Origin: Lentisphaerota bacterium
Lineage (GTDB): Bacteria; Verrucomicrobiota; Lentisphaeria; Oligosphaerales; PUNB01
DNA: 6,432 nucleotides
NCBI GenBank assembly: GCA_003552565.1
Contig: PUNB01000037.1
Location: 1 to 6,432, forward strand
Direction of reading: 5' to 3'
Part shown: positions 4,425 through 6,432 of the stretch, in pieces
Layout: each line of letters begins with the position of its first letter
Numbering within the stretch: the stretch's first letter is position 1
Translations under genes and position numbers: made by a program
The notes under the pieces: generated by a model
The model's database searches: none
Seen by the model: only the letters and a program-made list of their open reading frames with translations
What the model was told of the DNA's origin: nothing

Positions 4425-5960
4425 ATGCTGACCAAAACTTGGAGCGCCGCCATTCAGGGGCTGGACGCCTATACCGTGGAAGTGGAGATCAACGCCAGCG
4501 GCTTCGGCAATGAAACCATCATCAGCATTGTCGGCATGCCGGACACCGCCGTGCGGGAAAGCCGGGAGCGGGTATGGTCAGCCATGTCGTGCAGTGGTTT
4601 TCACCCGCCGGAAGGACGCACCACGATCAACCTGGCACCCGCCGATATACGCAAGGAGGGAGCGGCGTTCGATCTGCCGATAGCTCTCGGAATGATCGCC
4701 GCCACTAACGGTTTTGATCGTCAGGCGCTAGGTAAAACCATGATTCTAGGAGAGCTGGCGCTGGATGGCTCCATCCGCCCTATCCGCGGCGCCCTGCCGA
4801 TGGCAATGCATGCCCTGCGTAACCAGATTCCCAATTTAATTGTTCCCGAGGTTAACGCCGAGGAAGCGGCTGTGGCACAGGGATTGAATGTCTTCGGAAT
4901 CAGACATTTAAGTCAAGCGGTGGAATTCCTCAACGGGACTGAAGCTTTGAACCCCACGAAAGTGGATATTAATCAGCTCTACAACCAGGCCGGAAAAAGC
5001 TCTCTGGACTTTGCCGACATCAAGGGGCAGGAATCGGCCCGACGAGCGCTGGAAGTGGCCGCGGCTGGAGGCCATAACCTCATGATGATCGGACCTCCCG
5101 GTTCCGGTAAAACCATGCTGGCGCGACGGCTGCCCTCGATCCTGCCGGCATTGTCGCTTGAAGAAGCCCTGGAAGTCACCAGCGTTCATTCAATCGCCGG
5201 CCTGCTGCCGGAACACACCGCCCTGGTTCTTGAACGGCCATTCCGATCCCCTCATCACACTGTCAGCGACGCCGGTCTTCTAGGCGGCCAGTCCAATCCG
5301 CGCCCCGGAGAAATCAGCATGGCTCACCACGGGGTACTGTTTCTGGATGAACTGCCGGAATTCAAACGCCATGTTCTGGAAGTGCTGCGTCAACCCTTGG
5401 AAAGCGGGCGCGTGACCATCTCGCGGGCCACTGGCGCCTACACGTTTCCGGCTAACTTTATGCTGGTGGCGGCCATGAACCCCTGCCCCTGCGGGCACCA
5501 CGGCAGCACTCAGCGCCAATGCCGCTGCAATTACGGCCAGATCCAGCGCTACCGTTCACGCATATCCGGGCCGCTGCTCGACCGCATCGATATACATGTT
5601 GATGTCTCACCCCTGCATGAAGATCAGTTGATGAATAGACGCCAAGGTGAAAAATCAAGCTGTCTGGCCGAAAGAGTCACGAAAGCCCGAGAAATTCAGC
5701 TCCGGCGATTTGTCGACAGCCCCGTTTTCTGCAATGCTCAAATGACTCCGGCGCAGATGGATGCAAGTTGCCGCCTGGATCAGCAGTCGGCCTCGCTTAT
5801 GCGTTACGCCATCAAGGAAATGAATTTAAGCGCCCGCGCTTATGACCGGATATTGCGGGTGGCCCGCACACTGGCCGACCTGGATAACGCCAAAGAGATT
5901 CAGCCCATGCATATTACGGAATCAATACAATACCGGCTGCTGGACCGGCAAATGTGGTAA
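4425..5960 (+). CDS. comM: ComM/YifB family Mg-chelatase-like AAA+ ATPase
   Basis: In Vibrio and Haemophilus ComM is a hexameric helicase that drives branch migration when taken-up DNA is integrated during natural transformation; the family is also widespread in bacteria not known to be competent. The protein has 511 residues, full family length. The N-terminal ChlI-like domain (about 15-170) includes VGMPDTAVRESRERV (36-50) and NLAPADIRKEGAAFDLPIAL (69-88). The AAA+ core has Walker A GPPGSGKT (223-230), FRSPHHT (273-279), Walker B VLFLDELPEF (304-313), and the family's cysteine cluster C354, C356, C366 and C368. LLDRID follows at 384-389. The C-terminal Mg-chelatase domain (about 415-505) ends with the usual SARAYDRILRVARTLADL. 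AAGGAAAGG lies just before the ATG. No other competence gene is visible, so use in transformation here is inference. Confidence 0.95.
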   Translation: MLTKTWSAAIQGLDAYTVEVEINASGFGNETIISIVGMPDTAVRESRERVWSAMSCSGFHPPEGRTTINLAPADIRKEGAAFDLPIALGMIAATNGFDRQALGKTMILGELALDGSIRPIRGALPMAMHALRNQIPNLIVPEVNAEEAAVAQGLNVFGIRHLSQAVEFLNGTEALNPTKVDINQLYNQAGKSSLDFADIKGQESARRALEVAAAGGHNLMMIGPPGSGKTMLARRLPSILPALSLEEALEVTSVHSIAGLLPEHTALVLERPFRSPHHTVSDAGLLGGQSNPRPGEISMAHHGVLFLDELPEFKRHVLEVLRQPLESGRVTISRATGAYTFPANFMLVAAMNPCPCGHHGSTQRQCRCNYGQIQRYRSRISGPLLDRIDIHVDVSPLHEDQLMNRRQGEKSSCLAERVTKAREIQLRRFVDSPVFCNAQMTPAQMDASCRLDQQSASLMRYAIKEMNLSARAYDRILRVARTLADLDNAKEIQPMHITESIQYRLLDRQMW

Positions 5961-5978
5961 AATTCCCCCGATAACTGC

Positions 5979-6006
5979 TTGCCATCCTCCGCGCGGGTGT
6001 TATGTT
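5979..6006 (+). promoter_or_regulatory. Sigma-70-like promoter of the GntR-type gene
   Basis: TTGCCA (5979-5984, five of six) is followed after 16 nt by TATGTT (6001-6006, four of six). Transcription would start at about 6012-6014, within the palindrome that follows. The promoter begins 18 nt after the comM stop, so the regulator need not rely on comM transcription. Confidence 0.5.
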
Positions 6007-6022
6007 AAGTGATATATCACTT
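6007..6022. promoter_or_regulatory. Perfect 16-bp palindrome, probable operator
   Basis: AAGTGATATATCACTT equals its own reverse complement. It directly follows the -10 box and overlaps the expected transcription start. It ends 29 nt before the ATG of a GntR-type regulator. This position suits repression by blocking RNA polymerase, and GntR-family dimers bind short palindromes and often control their own gene. Binding by this regulator is inferred. Confidence 0.6.
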
Positions 6023-6051
6023 GAAAGTCGCCCCTGGAGGAGGCCACGATA

Positions 6052-6432
6052 ATGCGAGAATCACTGAAAAATAAAGCCTACCGTAATCTCAGCCGTCGGA
6101 TCCTCTCCGGCGAGCTGGTGCCGGGCGAGTTCATTAACCGTCGACAGGTGGCGACGGAACTGAACATGAGCCCGGCGCCGGTACTGGAGGCGATGATCCT
6201 GCTGGAAACGGAAGGTTTGCTGGAAACCATTCCCCGCAAGGGTACTCGCGTGCGCATCCACCGCATGGAGGAAATCAAAGGGCATTTTCTCATCCGCGAA
6301 GCTCTGGAATGCCAGGTCTCGCGGGCTGTGTTCGGCACACCGGTCAATGATAATTTTACTGAACTGGCGGAACTGGCCAGTCGGGTCGACGAAGCGCGCG
6401 AAAAGAATCAAATGCGGCTTTGGGAGGCGGAA
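6052..6432 (+). CDS. GntR-family transcriptional regulator (FadR-like), 3' end outside window
   Basis: This is a DNA-binding regulator whose ligand is unknown. I translated it from the sequence: ATG at 6052, 127 codons visible, open to the window edge. A ribosome site GGAGGAGG lies 8 nt before the ATG. The N-terminal winged helix spans about 1-70: KAYRNLSRRILSGELVPGE (8-26) is the typical GntR first helix and turn, RRQVATELNMSPAPVLEAMI (30-49) holds the recognition helix, and the wing is EGLLETIPRKGTRVR (54-68). From about residue 71, MEEIKGHFLIREALECQVSRA looks like the start of the all-helical FCD ligand-binding domain of the FadR subfamily. The usual metal-binding residues would lie past the edge. 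It has its own promoter and palindrome, which suggests autoregulation. Confidence 0.88.
   Translation, partial: MRESLKNKAYRNLSRRILSGELVPGEFINRRQVATELNMSPAPVLEAMILLETEGLLETIPRKGTRVRIHRMEEIKGHFLIREALECQVSRAVFGTPVNDNFTELAELASRVDEAREKNQMRLWEAE

Noticed and set aside
6061..6411. Minus-strand frames of 116 and 89 codons
   Set aside because: They are antisense to a clear GntR-type winged-helix gene with a strong ribosome site.

Overview
The window holds six protein genes from a bacterium of medium GC content. Four lie on the minus strand: birA, a secreted protein of unknown function, an ECF-type sigma factor, and an anti-sigma factor cut by the left edge. Two lie on the plus strand: comM (yifB), and a GntR-type regulator cut by the right edge. 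Intergenic gaps are long for a bacterium and full of palindromic and dispersed repeats. The GC-rich hairpin beside birA, the secreted-protein type and the GntR regulator remind me of Verrucomicrobiota, Kiritimatiellota or Lentisphaerota genomes. That placement is recollection and weakly supported; no rRNA or marker gene here settles it.

Left part (1-1673): the sigma factor (best start a TTG at 1261) is followed downstream by a one-pass membrane anti-sigma factor with an H-x3-C-x2-C zinc motif. Such pairs usually abut or overlap. Here 287 bases separate them, and 170 of those (505-674) form a palindromic element with exactly centred nested inverted repeats. A related 60-base copy, in inverted orientation, lies upstream of the sigma gene, so the gene sits between inverted repeats (639-698 and 1436-1495).

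Middle part (1674-4424): a 311-residue exported protein of unknown function, then a repeat-rich gap with a 25-bp-arm hairpin and a good intrinsic terminator for birA, then a full-length bifunctional BirA (DNA-binding domain plus biotin ligase). The gap between the divergent birA and comM genes carries a 12-bp tandem repeat with an upstream inverted copy, a C9 run and an AT-rich leader.

Right part (4425-6432): an intact ComM AAA+ ATPase, then a 91-bp gap with a recognisable sigma-70-like promoter. A perfect 16-bp palindrome lies just past its -10 box, followed by a strong ribosome binding site and the GntR regulator. This looks like a self-regulated promoter.

The protein genes are of known types. 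The parts worth a second look are the structured repeat family around the sigma/anti-sigma pair and the candidate GntR operator. I see no convincing new multi-gene system.
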